Below are positions 16,756 to 25,886 of a stretch of 42,025 nt of DNA, piece by piece. Numbering within the stretch: the stretch's first letter is position 1; each line of letters starts with the position of its first letter. The translations under genes and the position numbers were made by a program. Source of the stretch: Bacteroidota bacterium (GTDB taxonomy: Bacteria; Spirochaetota; Spirochaetia; JABMQR01). The notes beneath the pieces were generated by a model. The model was not told the DNA's origin. It did no database searches and was given only the letters and a program-made list of their open reading frames with translations. Location of the stretch: positions 1 through 42,025 of the forward strand of contig JABMQR010000099.1 of assembly GCA_013202335.1 (NCBI GenBank), written 5' to 3'.

Positions 16756-17823
16756 TTACCTCTGCCGTTCTGTTGAAGCAATATCCTCAAGAGTATCCAT
16801 TAACACACAGACAATGTCTTTCGGGACACCGGGATAGAGCCCGTAGGTAAGAATCAGTCCTCCCTCTGGGGTAAAAAGTGTATCTACTACAGTATCCAGA
16901 TATTCACGCACACACTCCAATGAGGATTCCCGATTGAGGAGAACCCGGTCAATATCAAGATCGATAGCCTTTTTTCCCTTAATCTTGTCTGCAATCCAGC
17001 TGAGGCCATGAACGGTATCCTGCAGATTCAGCACCTGCAGGGGCAGTGAAAGTATATCATCAATCAATGCAGAAAGATCGCCGTCTGAATGCATATGGAT
17101 AATGATATCCTTACGATCGGCTTCCATCATCAAACGTTTGTACGAAGGCAGGATGTAATTTCTAAAAAGTTCAGGAGATAGAAGCGGCCCCTGCTGCATC
17201 CCGAGGTCCTCGGCATATCCCAGCCACTCAACCTGTGCAGTATGTACGAATTGATGCACAAGCCCTGCATTAAACTCCTCAATCATCTCAAGCAGCTGCA
17301 GCATTTCAGGAGATCCATCATACAGCTCAAGAATTGTTTGCTGATAACCCAGGATATCGAAAAGTTTTAATACCGTATGACCATGCCCGATTTCACCGGA
17401 ACGCAGGCAGTCAAAAAAACCTATGGATCCACCTCTGGGAGCATCTCCCGGAACCCATTCAACCGGATACCAGTGGGTTGTTTTCATATAATCAGGAGGA
17501 GTGTAGCTGCTGAAGTTCTCCCAGGTAGGAAGTGGATGTTTCGTTACGGCGCCGATTATTCCGCTCATAGCAGTCTCCCAGACACATCCCCAGGGATCAG
17601 TCCATATCTCTCCCCGGCGGCTCCATGGTGCATAGGGTACAGGAGTATTATTATAGGCAAAATCCGGTGCACCTTCGGGAAAGAGGGTTTTATGATGTTC
17701 CATTTGTTCGGAAAGAAATTCTCTGGGATAGTGATCCCAGCACGATTGATTGATGTGAAATATTACAGGAATATGAGCCGGAAAATCAAAATGTACGGTT
17801 TTTATAAGATCTTCTCTATTCAT
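16756..17823 (-). CDS. Uroporphyrinogen decarboxylase-superfamily protein
   Basis: The 355-residue TIM-barrel protein has the C-terminal URO-D pattern: AEDLGMQQGPLLSPELFRNY, then ILPSYKRL, IIIHMHSDGD (His and Asp typical of methyltransferase-like members) and LQVLNLQDTVHGLSWIADKI. Heme-pathway HemE landmarks at the N-terminus are absent, and no heme genes are nearby. Such paralogues occur in carbohydrate and methyl-transfer clusters and are mostly uncharacterised. GAGGG precedes ATG 17823. It is divergent from the SDR gene and convergent with the galactokinase gene. Confidence 0.75.
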   Translation of the reverse strand: MNREDLIKTVHFDFPAHIPVIFHINQSCWDHYPREFLSEQMEHHKTLFPEGAPDFAYNNTPVPYAPWSRRGEIWTDPWGCVWETAMSGIIGAVTKHPLPTWENFSSYTPPDYMKTTHWYPVEWVPGDAPRGGSIGFFDCLRSGEIGHGHTVLKLFDILGYQQTILELYDGSPEMLQLLEMIEEFNAGLVHQFVHTAQVEWLGYAEDLGMQQGPLLSPELFRNYILPSYKRLMMEADRKDIIIHMHSDGDLSALIDDILSLPLQVLNLQDTVHGLSWIADKIKGKKAIDLDIDRVLLNRESSLECVREYLDTVVDTLFTPEGGLILTYGLYPGVPKDIVCVLMDTLEDIASTERQR

Positions 17824-17955
17824 TCCGACCCTCTTTTAATCTGGATATTTTTTCATTACTGAAATACTATTATGCATATAATTGGATGTCAAGAAATTGC
17901 GCTGAGCGGAGAATCAGTATTTTGCTCAGATGATTTCTCTTTTGGGGAGATAGTA

Positions 17956-18741
17956 ATGAAATCCTATGTATTTATTTCAGGGGCTGCCGGAGGAGTGGGA
18001 AGTGCTTTCGCTGCAGAATGTGCCTCCAGGAATTGGAATCTGTTCCTGACCGATATTCGAACTGAAGAGTTAGAGACAGTTGCAGACAGACTCTCATCAA
18101 CCCATAAAGTGGATATCCTTACCCACACCTGTGATATGACTGATGAAACAGACCGCTCCCGTATGTTTCGGGTTATCAAAGAGTCCTCCCTGGTATTTCA
18201 CATGCTGGTAAATGTTGCCGGTACGGAATTTGAAGGTCTGTTTCAAGAGGTCTCCAGAAAGCAGCTATCTACCATTCTTCGCCTGAATATTGAATCCACC
18301 CTTGATGTTACCCATGAGATTCTCCCTTTGAGGGATGATTCATGTACCTTTAGGATTATAACTGTTGCAAGCCTGGCCGCTTTCTATCCAATGCCGGTTA
18401 AGGCAATGTACTCCGCATCCAAACGTTTTCTACTAAATTTTTTCCTGGCACTTCGGGAAGAACTGCGTGATGAAAATGCAACGGTAACGATTCTCTGCCC
18501 CTCCGGACTTCCGACACTTCCAAGAATTATCAAGGCAATTGAAGCACAAGGATTTGTAGGCAGGTTATCAATGAAAAAAGTTGATTATGTTGCTGAAAAA
18601 ACGGTGGATAAAGCATTGAAAGGGAAGGCTGTGTATATTCCCGGAAGATTTAACCAACTGTTGAGGAGAATCGGAAGTTTGATGCCTCAAAGAACTCTGG
18701 TCAGGCTGGTCGGGCGGCGATGGATATCCAAAAGAAAATGA
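17956..18741 (+). CDS. Short-chain dehydrogenase/reductase
   Basis: The start is placed at ATG 17956, preceded by GGGGAGA, which gives 261 residues. An upstream in-frame ATG at 17872 would add a non-conserved 28-residue tail. The cofactor motif is FISGAAGGVGSAFA, followed by CDMTD, NVAG, and the catalytic Ser and YSASK lysine. The C-terminus after the catalytic domain is basic (RRIGSLMPQR ... RRWISKRK), seen in SDRs that associate with membranes. The substrate is unknown. A strong terminator follows within 10 nt. Confidence 0.85.
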   Translation: MKSYVFISGAAGGVGSAFAAECASRNWNLFLTDIRTEELETVADRLSSTHKVDILTHTCDMTDETDRSRMFRVIKESSLVFHMLVNVAGTEFEGLFQEVSRKQLSTILRLNIESTLDVTHEILPLRDDSCTFRIITVASLAAFYPMPVKAMYSASKRFLLNFFLALREELRDENATVTILCPSGLPTLPRIIKAIEAQGFVGRLSMKKVDYVAEKTVDKALKGKAVYIPGRFNQLLRRIGSLMPQRTLVRLVGRRWISKRK

Positions 18742-18750
18742 AAAGGTTTG

Positions 18751-18780
18751 AAAAGGTGCCCAGGCACCTTTTGCTTGTTT
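18751..18780 (+). terminator. Rho-independent terminator after the SDR gene
   Basis: AAAAGGTGCC-CA-GGCACCTTTT (18751-18772) is a perfect inverted repeat running into a T-rich tail. The apical base pairs must open because the loop is only two bases. Confidence 0.75.
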
Positions 18781-18885
18781 TGAAAAATAGACCTTTCTTG
18801 CTTATTGTAAAAAGAGTTAGTATGTTTCATGGTAAAAGATGCCCGGTACCCTTTTACGCTACCGGTTTCCGGGGAAGGAACATAT

Positions 18886-19926
18886 ATGAAAATAGCTTTT
18901 TTTGACACAAAACCTTACGATATTCGCTCATTTGATTCAGCGAATAAAGATTATGGGTTTCAGATTACCTATTTTGAAAATCGTATGACCAGAGATACCG
19001 TATCATTAGCTAAAGGATTTGATGCTGTATGTGTATTTGTGAATGATACTATCGACAGTGAAATAGTTGACCGGCTTATTGAGAATGATGTTAAGTTCAT
19101 AGCACTGAGGTGTGCCGGGTATAATAATGTAGACTTGTCAGCAGTTTACCAAAGAATTCATGTAGTTCGGGTACCTGCATACTCACCCTATGCAGTAGCT
19201 GAATATGCTTCTGCATTAATGCTCACCCTTAATCGAAAAGTACACAAAGCCTACAACCGTACACGTGAAAGCAACTTCAGTATCAACGGATTGGTAGGAT
19301 TTGATATGCATGCTAAGACAGCCGGGATTATCGGTTTCGGCAGAATAGGTCGTATTCTTGCAGGAATACTGCGTGGTTACGGCATGAGAGTTCTGGTGCA
19401 CGATCAGTATCCCGATCCGGCGGCTTCAGAAACATATGGAATTACCTATGTTGATCTGGAAGAACTCTACCGGGAATCGGATATAATTTCACTCCATTGT
19501 CCGCTGACTAAAGAGACACATCATCTTATTAACAAGAGTAGTATAGATCTCATGAAGCCCGGGGTTATGATTATTAACACGGGAAGAGGCCACCTTATTG
19601 ATACCAAAGCACTGATTGGCGGATTAAAAACCGGCCTGATAGGCTCTGCCGGTCTGGATGTATACGAGGAGGAGAGTGACTACTTCTTTGAAGATTTAAG
19701 CATGACAAATATTGATGACGATGTACTTGCCAGACTGCTTACCTTTAATAATGTCCTTATCACCTCACATCAGGCTTTTTTTACCACTGAAGCTCTCTCC
19801 AATATAGCAGAAACTACTCTGGAGAATATTCGGCAGTTTGAAAAAGGGAGTGCCCTGGAGAATGAAATATGCTATCGGTGCGATAAGCAGTCCTGCAGGA
19901 AAGAGAAATTCGGCAGGTGTTTTTAG
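18886..19926 (+). CDS. D-isomer-specific 2-hydroxyacid (D-lactate-type) dehydrogenase
   Basis: ATG 18886 with GGGGAAGGA upstream gives 346 residues; an earlier in-frame ATG at 18829 lacks support. The NAD domain has GIIGFGRIGRILA. The catalytic triad is visible as Arg in NTGRG, Glu in LDVYEEE and His in TSHQAF. RCAGYNNVDL and AEYASALMLTLNRK fit fermentative LdhA/VanH-type enzymes that reduce pyruvate or a related 2-oxoacid. The last 20 residues are unusual: ICYRCDKQSCRKEKFGRCF places four cysteines in C-x2-C-x4-C-x6-C, which could bind metal. It is convergent with the tetR-type gene. Confidence 0.88.
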   Translation: MKIAFFDTKPYDIRSFDSANKDYGFQITYFENRMTRDTVSLAKGFDAVCVFVNDTIDSEIVDRLIENDVKFIALRCAGYNNVDLSAVYQRIHVVRVPAYSPYAVAEYASALMLTLNRKVHKAYNRTRESNFSINGLVGFDMHAKTAGIIGFGRIGRILAGILRGYGMRVLVHDQYPDPAASETYGITYVDLEELYRESDIISLHCPLTKETHHLINKSSIDLMKPGVMIINTGRGHLIDTKALIGGLKTGLIGSAGLDVYEEESDYFFEDLSMTNIDDDVLARLLTFNNVLITSHQAFFTTEALSNIAETTLENIRQFEKGSALENEICYRCDKQSCRKEKFGRCF

Positions 19927-19944
19927 CTTGTTTTCATCATGAGA

Positions 19945-20610
19945 TTAGTGATGATCAGCATTTTCAGGAATCTCTATTTTGGTATCTAAATTAAAACCAA
20001 TATCCTTAAAAACCAGAAACGACAGACTCATGAAATCATTGATCATTTTTTTACGCTCGCTTTCAGTTTTGGGCCAGCTATTTTGAGGGGTCAGTGCATA
20101 ACGACGTAGAAAACCTGTCATCATAGATATCCCTACACGGGTTTTATCAAGCTGATCTTCTGTCATGTTATGCGTAAGACAGTGGAGATGGAACTCGCCA
20201 TTTCTTCTGGTGTCTTCATCATATTGACGGATAACTGAATCAGTGAGATCATATTGACGATGGTAATTGTAGTATGTATCAGCCAAAACAAAAAAACGAA
20301 AACGCTGAAAGTGATCTAGGTAAGAGTTGATAAATCCTTCTAAGAAGCCCTGGGTTGTTACACCACTTTTGATCAGGGTATAAAGAATGGTATAATTCTC
20401 ATTTTTATAATCAAGCATAAGTGAATAGACGATCTGACGTTTATCCTTAAAATAGTAGTATAAGGTTGCTAATCCCAAACTGCAGTCTTTTGCAATTTCT
20501 GATATTTTTGCATTATTTAGTCCATCACGCAGGAAAATTTTCCAGGCAGATTTTTTGATAGCTTGAATTCTTGAATTTCTCTCTTTTTCCCTTCTTGATT
20601 GAATACTCAT
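19945..20610 (-). CDS. TetR-family transcriptional regulator
   Basis: The N-terminal helix-turn-helix is clear (KISEIAKDCSLGLATLYYYFKDK, about residues 34-57), followed by a helical ligand domain rich in aromatic residues. ATG 20610 is chosen (221 residues, GTAAGGA eight bases upstream); the GTG one codon earlier is less well placed. It is divergent from the Gfo/Idh/MocA gene at 20879, and a palindrome in their shared gap overlaps that gene's promoter, so it probably represses it. The ligand is unknown. Confidence 0.9.
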   Translation of the reverse strand: MSIQSRREKERNSRIQAIKKSAWKIFLRDGLNNAKISEIAKDCSLGLATLYYYFKDKRQIVYSLMLDYKNENYTILYTLIKSGVTTQGFLEGFINSYLDHFQRFRFFVLADTYYNYHRQYDLTDSVIRQYDEDTRRNGEFHLHCLTHNMTEDQLDKTRVGISMMTGFLRRYALTPQNSWPKTESERKKMINDFMSLSFLVFKDIGFNLDTKIEIPENADHH

Positions 20611-20799
20611 CACTAATATCCTTACATAATCACTGTTTATTTATTAACGCTGTAACTGTTTCTAAATCTGAAGCCTTTTCTATTTTAGAATCCCAACTGT
20701 AATGTGTCAAGGGGGCAATGTGAGTGCTTTATTTACTGATTAGGGAATTGGTGAGGAATTATTTAATCAAAATTAATATTTAGTAAATCAGTTTTTTTC

Positions 20800-20827
20800 T
20801 TGACAATGCGAATTTCTATATTATAAT
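20800..20827 (+). promoter_or_regulatory. Sigma70 promoter of the Gfo/Idh/MocA gene
   Basis: Consensus TTGACA (20800-20805) and TATAAT (20822-20827) are separated by 16 bp. The predicted start is near 20834, about 45 nt before the ATG. Confidence 0.8.
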
Positions 20828-20835
20828 TTAGAAAT
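20812..20835. promoter_or_regulatory. Probable TetR operator
   Basis: This 24-bp near-palindrome has arms ATTTCTA and TAGAAAT; only one symmetric pair of positions breaks the dyad. It covers the -10 box and start site, an ideal repressor position. Similar half-sites (TTCTAAAT and TTTTAGAA) lie around 20660-20692, nearer the regulator gene, suggesting a second site for autoregulation. Confidence 0.6.
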
Positions 20836-20878
20836 GGTTTCGAGAACAGAAACAAATACTAAATAAGGAGCTACTTAG

Positions 20879-22078
20879 ATGGCAAATATAAAGAGCAGGA
20901 TGCTTGCACAGCTTCCTCGATTTTCATATCTCCCGGATAGCGACCGATTTCTCTCGAAAAGGGAAAGTCCGCAGTTTTCAATAAATGTCATTGGAGCAGG
21001 GATAAATGGTCAGGAGCATATGCGTGTGACGGAATTCGAGGAACGGGGAACAATTCACGGAGTGTATGATCCCAATCCAGGCAGTATTCGTGCTGCAAAA
21101 AAAATTATGAATGAACTGGGGAAAGATCTTGTGGTATATAAAGATTTAGTCAGTGCCTGTACTGATCCGGCAGTAGATGCTCTTATAATCTCAACCCCTA
21201 ATTACACACACCGAGAAGTTCTGGATGTTGCTATTCAATCAGGAAAACATATTCTGCTTGAAAAACCCATGGCAACCACAATTAAAGACGCATATCACAT
21301 AATGAAGCTTTCAGAGCAATATGAAGCTGTCTTTCAAATTGGATTACAGTATAGATATAAGTCTATTTATCGTGAGTCGGTTCATGAAGCGCTGGAAAGA
21401 AAATCTTTAGGAGAGATAAAACAGATATCAATTCAGGAGCATCGAATACCGTTTTTAGATAAGGTGGGGCAGTGGAATAAATTTTCTGAATTCTCAGGGG
21501 GAACTCTGGTAGAAAAATGCTGTCACTATTTTGACCTTTTCAACCTATTTGCACAGGCAAAACCTGTACGGGTATATGCAACAGGTGAACAGAGTGTGAA
21601 TTTCAAGGATTTTGAAAAAGATGGTAATAAGTCAGATATTATTGACCAGGCATTTGTAATTGTTGAGTATGCAAATGGGGTTAAAGCCAATTTTAATCTG
21701 TGTATGTTTGCTCCCCTGTTTTATGAAGAACTGGTGCTCTGCGGGACAAATGGACGACTTAAGGCAAATGAGAAAAATGATTTTATATCACAAAAGGGGC
21801 TGGAGTGCTCAATGGAGATGAACTTCGGTGAGGATCTCCCCTCAAGGTATATTATTCCGCATTATCCTAAGCACATTGAGGATGCCGGTCATCATGGAGC
21901 TACATTTTTTGAACATGTAAATTTCATCGATAATATTCTCGGAAAAGAAACAAATGCAGCGGTAGTTGCTGAGGGCTTCTGGTCTGTTGTTGTTGGAGCG
22001 GCTGCAGAGGAATCCATTAAGCAGCAGCGCCCGATCCTTATAGATGAACTGCTCAGTCAGAACGGTATCAATTTATAA
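20879..22078 (+). CDS. Gfo/Idh/MocA-family oxidoreductase, TetR-controlled
   Basis: The protein has 399 residues. An extra N-terminal segment of about 33 residues precedes the Rossmann motif NVIGAGINGQEHM. The signature LLEKPMATT gives catalytic-position Lys129. The C-terminal domain has GGTLVEKCCHYFDLFN, the substrate-binding His region. It is preceded by AAGGAG at good spacing. It stands alone between its own promoter and a strong terminator, so it is a single-gene unit controlled by the divergent TetR-type regulator. The substrate is probably a sugar or cyclitol. It is only distantly similar to the dehydrogenase at 2646. Confidence 0.88.
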   Translation: MANIKSRMLAQLPRFSYLPDSDRFLSKRESPQFSINVIGAGINGQEHMRVTEFEERGTIHGVYDPNPGSIRAAKKIMNELGKDLVVYKDLVSACTDPAVDALIISTPNYTHREVLDVAIQSGKHILLEKPMATTIKDAYHIMKLSEQYEAVFQIGLQYRYKSIYRESVHEALERKSLGEIKQISIQEHRIPFLDKVGQWNKFSEFSGGTLVEKCCHYFDLFNLFAQAKPVRVYATGEQSVNFKDFEKDGNKSDIIDQAFVIVEYANGVKANFNLCMFAPLFYEELVLCGTNGRLKANEKNDFISQKGLECSMEMNFGEDLPSRYIIPHYPKHIEDAGHHGATFFEHVNFIDNILGKETNAAVVAEGFWSVVVGAAAEESIKQQRPILIDELLSQNGINL

Positions 22079-22127
22079 TAATTAGCAGCTTACACTCCAT
22101 TGCCTTCAGCGATGGAAACACACTCTT

Positions 22128-22156
22128 CCTCCTCCCTGGTTCAGGGAGGAGGTTCT
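22128..22156 (+). terminator. Terminator after the Gfo/Idh/MocA gene
   Basis: CCTCCTCCCTG (22128-22138) pairs perfectly with CAGGGAGGAGG (22142-22152) around a GTT loop and is followed by TTCTTT. Confidence 0.8.
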
Positions 22157-22261
22157 TTATCATGGGAAAACACCCTAATCCCTGAGAAGAAACTGCACTC
22201 ATACCTGCGGTTCATATACTAATCTTAACAAGTGATTTATATTGATAAAACCAGATGAGTT

Positions 22262-22298
22262 AAAGGAGTGCCGGCCTCTTTTCAAGCTGGCACCTTTT
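22262..22298 (+). terminator. Terminator-like hairpin in the leader of the MBL gene
   Basis: GTGCCGGC (22268-22275) pairs with GCTGGCAC (22286-22293), extended by AAAGG/CTTTT and followed by a T-rich tail. It ends 24 nt before the start codon, leaving the GAGGAG ribosome site free. It could be a second terminator of the upstream unit or an attenuator for the nuclease gene. Confidence 0.5.
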
Positions 22299-22322
22299 AC
22301 TCTTTTAACCTGAGGAGCTGTC

Positions 22323-23741
22323 ATGATTATTGAAATTTTTTCCCGCGGTGCAGTACAGGAAGTTACCGGATCCCGCCACTACTTAAAGGTGGGAAACTCG
22401 GTTTTCCAGATAGACTGCGGAGCTTTTCAGGGTAGACGTGCCGAATCTCTGCAAAAAAATCTTGCAATCAAAGATGACAATTTGACTATAGATACAGTAG
22501 TCCTTACCCATGCCCATTATGATCACTCCGGTATGCTGCCTCTTCTGATGAAACAGGGATATACTGGGAATATCTTTGCAACCCCGGCCACCGAGGAGGT
22601 TTCCGAACTCATACTGCAGGACAGCGCCGGAATACAGAAACGTGACATCAAGTATCTCAAAAAACAGGCTGCGCTGGCAGATGAGGAGTTCTCAGGAGAG
22701 GTTCTCTACACCGAACAAGATGTGCAGGAGACCATGGAGAAGCTGCTGGGACTGCCGTACCATCGACCGCTCTGGTTGAATGACCAGGTAAAACTCACCT
22801 TTTACGATGCAGGACATATACTTGGTTCTGCAGCTGCGGTCTTTGATATTACCGTGGAGGGGGAAGAGAATATCCGGATTGCCTACAGCGGAGATCTCGG
22901 CAGGAAAAATACCCCGATCATACGGGATCCGGATAAAATACCTGATCCTGATTATCTTATTCTCGAAAGCACCTACGGCAACAGACTTCATGAACCGCCC
23001 GAGAATGCCGGGGCACTGCTGGCTAAAGTAATTACTGAAACTACCGCAAGAGGCGGGAAGGTTGTTATACCGGCATTTGCGGTTGAGCGTACACAGGAAA
23101 TTCTTTATCTGATGCATCTTCTGCAGAATGAGGGAAAAATTCCCCGGATTCCCATCTATGTTGACAGTCCTATGGCAGTAAATGCAACGCAAATATTCAG
23201 CCGCCATCCGGAGTGCTTTGATAAAGAGACGCACGCCGCTTTTACCAACAGGGATGAAGACCCATTTGGATTCAGCAATCTGATCTATACTCCGGGAACA
23301 GAGGACTCGAAACGTATTAATTCGGTAAAAGGTCCGGCTGTTATTATTGCCTCCTCCGGTATGTGTGAAGCAGGCAGAATCCGACACCATCTTATAAGGT
23401 TGATTGAAGATCCGGCTAACACCATTCTCATTGTGGGCTATATGGCACAGCATACCCTTGGCAGAAAGATTCTGGAACATCAGTCGCCAGTTCGTATTTT
23501 TAACAATTGGTATGAGGTGAGGGCAGAAGTCAGGAAGATAAATGCCTTCAGTGCCCATGCTGATTATCAGGAAATCACAGAACATGTAGGAATGCTTGAT
23601 CTGGACAGACTGAAAAAGATTTTTCTGGTACATGGTGAAGAACCCGCGCAGAAGCATCTCCGGGAGCATCTGCTTGCAGCAGGTGTGAAAGAGGTGGAGA
23701 TTGTGGAGTATGATAAACGATATCGATTGAGTGAGACCTGA
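22323..23741 (+). CDS. Metallo-beta-lactamase/beta-CASP RNA-processing nuclease
   Basis: The 472-residue protein belongs to the CPSF73/Ysh1-like class. Metal motifs are complete: THAHYDHSG, DAGHILGSAA and YSGDLGR. The beta-CASP part has LESTYGNR, GGKVVIPAFAVERTQE, ASSGMCEAGRIRHH and the terminal NAFSAHADYQE and VHGEE motifs. Such enzymes cleave RNA or act as 5'-3' exonucleases; bacterial members of this subclass are largely uncharacterised. No KH or other RNA-binding domain is appended. It is convergent with the citrate-lyase-like genes. Confidence 0.9.
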   Translation: MIIEIFSRGAVQEVTGSRHYLKVGNSVFQIDCGAFQGRRAESLQKNLAIKDDNLTIDTVVLTHAHYDHSGMLPLLMKQGYTGNIFATPATEEVSELILQDSAGIQKRDIKYLKKQAALADEEFSGEVLYTEQDVQETMEKLLGLPYHRPLWLNDQVKLTFYDAGHILGSAAAVFDITVEGEENIRIAYSGDLGRKNTPIIRDPDKIPDPDYLILESTYGNRLHEPPENAGALLAKVITETTARGGKVVIPAFAVERTQEILYLMHLLQNEGKIPRIPIYVDSPMAVNATQIFSRHPECFDKETHAAFTNRDEDPFGFSNLIYTPGTEDSKRINSVKGPAVIIASSGMCEAGRIRHHLIRLIEDPANTILIVGYMAQHTLGRKILEHQSPVRIFNNWYEVRAEVRKINAFSAHADYQEITEHVGMLDLDRLKKIFLVHGEEPAQKHLREHLLAAGVKEVEIVEYDKRYRLSET

Positions 23742-23804
23742 ACAAAGAAGCATCCTCTCAATCTTATGAGTATCAACGATTTCTCTGGCAATCTCAATTG
23801 AGCA

Positions 23805-25886
23805 CTATTTCTCAGCAGTCAGATCCCGTGGCCTTGTCAAAGACCTGCACTCCTGTACCGGGATTCTCATATCCATTGGGGTACCGTAGTCCTGATGATC
23901 AAGAAATTCGCCGGCTCCTCCGGCAGCCCGGCCAAGAGCAAATGCGGCAAACGGAATATCCATAGCCCTGCGTGTGGTCATCTCCTTCGCAACTATTGCT
24001 TTCCAGCAAAGTCCCAGCCAGACACAGGCTATCGCTGCATCCACATTTACCGCCATTACCCGCGAAGTCGCACCATTTTCCCGCAACGCCTCAGCAAGGG
24101 CATGGTAAAACTTGAGAAAAACCTGTGATTTCCCATTTTTTTCAATAAATCGATAGATAACCTGTTCCCGTGGATCATAATTAACCGCTTCCCGGGAAAA
24201 AACCGGATGTCCAAGGCACGGAATTCTCTCATACTCCAATCCAATAGCCTTTGCTGCATCTTTTTTCTTCTTAAAAGCCGCTGCAGCCTCAGTGGCAAGC
24301 GGGATTGGATCAAAGGATACATCATACGGATTTATGAGACCAGTTTTCGAAAAAATATCCAACAGGAAGGAGACCGCCTTTGCCCCGTTTCCTCCATGAA
24401 CTGTACCGATAGAGGCCAAAGTTCCGATCATCGCTGTATGAGGGCGATTACCTGCTGAAGCAGAAAGTTTTGCTCCCTGGGCAGATATTGTTCCAGGTCC
24501 GTTAGTGAGAGAAGCCGTGAGGGTCATCTCTGCCAACCGTTCTTCAAAGGTATTTCGTGGAAGGGAACCGGTCCAGTAGAGGATAAGCCCGGCAATGAAG
24601 GATCTTTCCTGCATCAAGTCCATAAGGGAATACCCGTATATCCGTGGGACAGCACCGTCATTTGCACTTGCCCGCGAAGTTCCGCGCAGAGGTTGTCTGA
24701 CCATGGTATCAATAAAACCCTTACGAAGCTGTTGATACTGACTCTTATAAGGTTCAGGGATATTTCCACGGGAAAGTGAGAGTTTCGCCGGCAGCTCTTT
24801 TCCCAGCTCTCGAAGGTTAGAAAACCAGGGGTTCAGTTTAAGTGGCTGAAAATTACTGCTGTCTTTCGGGATATGGAGTACCTGTGTAATTAAATCGACT
24901 GCCAGAGGTATATGATGCAGGATATTTACCCGTATACCTCGTGACAGTACTTCAGCATTTTCAGAAATTTTCCGGTATTTCTTTGTCGGATCAAAAGGAG
25001 GAATTCCAAAGTAATCATCAAACAGAGCTTTCTTCCCTCCTGCTGAACTCATTTTCCCATCAACCACTGCCCCGGCATGTCCCAGGGAGACATTGGTCTT
25101 TTCTGCTATGGCTCCCCCTACATATACCACAATTGATTTGGAAAATTTCTTTCTACGCATCCATGCAATAGCCTCAGCCTCGTATGTGCCTCCTGGCTCA
25201 ATATAGAGCACGATAATCTTTGTATTCTCATCTTTTTCCGCAAGCATCAGAAAGTACTGTAATGCAAAGAGAATTAACCGATCCTTTCCTGTGGAAATAC
25301 CAAAAGATACCTGCATGCCGACAGAGGCTAAATAGCTTGAAATAGTATTTACCATATTTCCGGAGTTGGAGATTATGGTTACCGAGCCCGGTTTAAATGA
25401 TTCTTCCGGAGAGTCACCACCTACTGCACCAATACGCACATGGTCATGTACATTAATGATTCCCAGGGTGTTGCAGCCCACCACATTTACCCGTGCAGTC
25501 AAACAGAGCCGGTAAATTTTGGCAGTAACCTCAACCGAAACATGTTCAGTTATAATATAGAGGGTATCAACAATTCCCGCCCCGTATTTCAGAATTTCCT
25601 TCACTTCTCCATATACAGCATCCGGGGGAGAGTAGATGAGGATTTTGTTTGGGTGGTTTTCTTTAGGAGTAAGCCTGAGAAGTTCTTCAAATGTTGCAAA
25701 GACGCGAATGGATCCCTGTGAAGTCTTAAGTGTTTGTCCTCCCTTACCAAGAGCCCATCCTCCGATTATGTTTGCACAATATTTCTGACTGATCCCGGTT
25801 ACCTGAGAGGCTTCCCGACCGGTTATGTTTGATACTGCAACCCTGTCTCCCTTTTTTAACAGGTCTGAAAGTTGTTTAGCCCGCAT
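23805..25886 (-). CDS. ATP-citrate-lyase-like large subunit (CoA ligase + citrate-synthase fold)
   Basis: The protein has 693 residues. The N-terminal half (about 1-300) is a succinyl-CoA-synthetase alpha-like CoA-binding and ligase domain with NSGNMVN and the phospho-histidine loop VSLGHAGAVV (His270). The C-terminal half (about 380-693) is a citrate-synthase-like domain. Compared with human ACLY, the lyase residue His900 of ADHGP is Asn462 (TNGPG). His975 of GIGHR is kept as His560 but the Arg is Pro (CLGHPVF), and Asp1026 is kept as Asp616 (VNVDAA). A citrate-synthase-like HGG with His497 is present instead of ACLY's GDRFGG. The reaction may thus be citryl-CoA-type cleavage by another mechanism, or use another acid. 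The start overlaps the small-subunit gene by 11 nt. Confidence 0.8.
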   Translation of the reverse strand: MRAKQLSDLLKKGDRVAVSNITGREASQVTGISQKYCANIIGGWALGKGGQTLKTSQGSIRVFATFEELLRLTPKENHPNKILIYSPPDAVYGEVKEILKYGAGIVDTLYIITEHVSVEVTAKIYRLCLTARVNVVGCNTLGIINVHDHVRIGAVGGDSPEESFKPGSVTIISNSGNMVNTISSYLASVGMQVSFGISTGKDRLILFALQYFLMLAEKDENTKIIVLYIEPGGTYEAEAIAWMRRKKFSKSIVVYVGGAIAEKTNVSLGHAGAVVDGKMSSAGGKKALFDDYFGIPPFDPTKKYRKISENAEVLSRGIRVNILHHIPLAVDLITQVLHIPKDSSNFQPLKLNPWFSNLRELGKELPAKLSLSRGNIPEPYKSQYQQLRKGFIDTMVRQPLRGTSRASANDGAVPRIYGYSLMDLMQERSFIAGLILYWTGSLPRNTFEERLAEMTLTASLTNGPGTISAQGAKLSASAGNRPHTAMIGTLASIGTVHGGNGAKAVSFLLDIFSKTGLINPYDVSFDPIPLATEAAAAFKKKKDAAKAIGLEYERIPCLGHPVFSREAVNYDPREQVIYRFIEKNGKSQVFLKFYHALAEALRENGATSRVMAVNVDAAIACVWLGLCWKAIVAKEMTTRRAMDIPFAAFALGRAAGGAGEFLDHQDYGTPMDMRIPVQECRSLTRPRDLTAEK

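Noticed and set aside
22692..23753. 353-codon minus-strand frame opposite the beta-CASP nuclease
   Set aside because: The plus-strand protein has every family motif; the long opposite frame has none and is a shadow.
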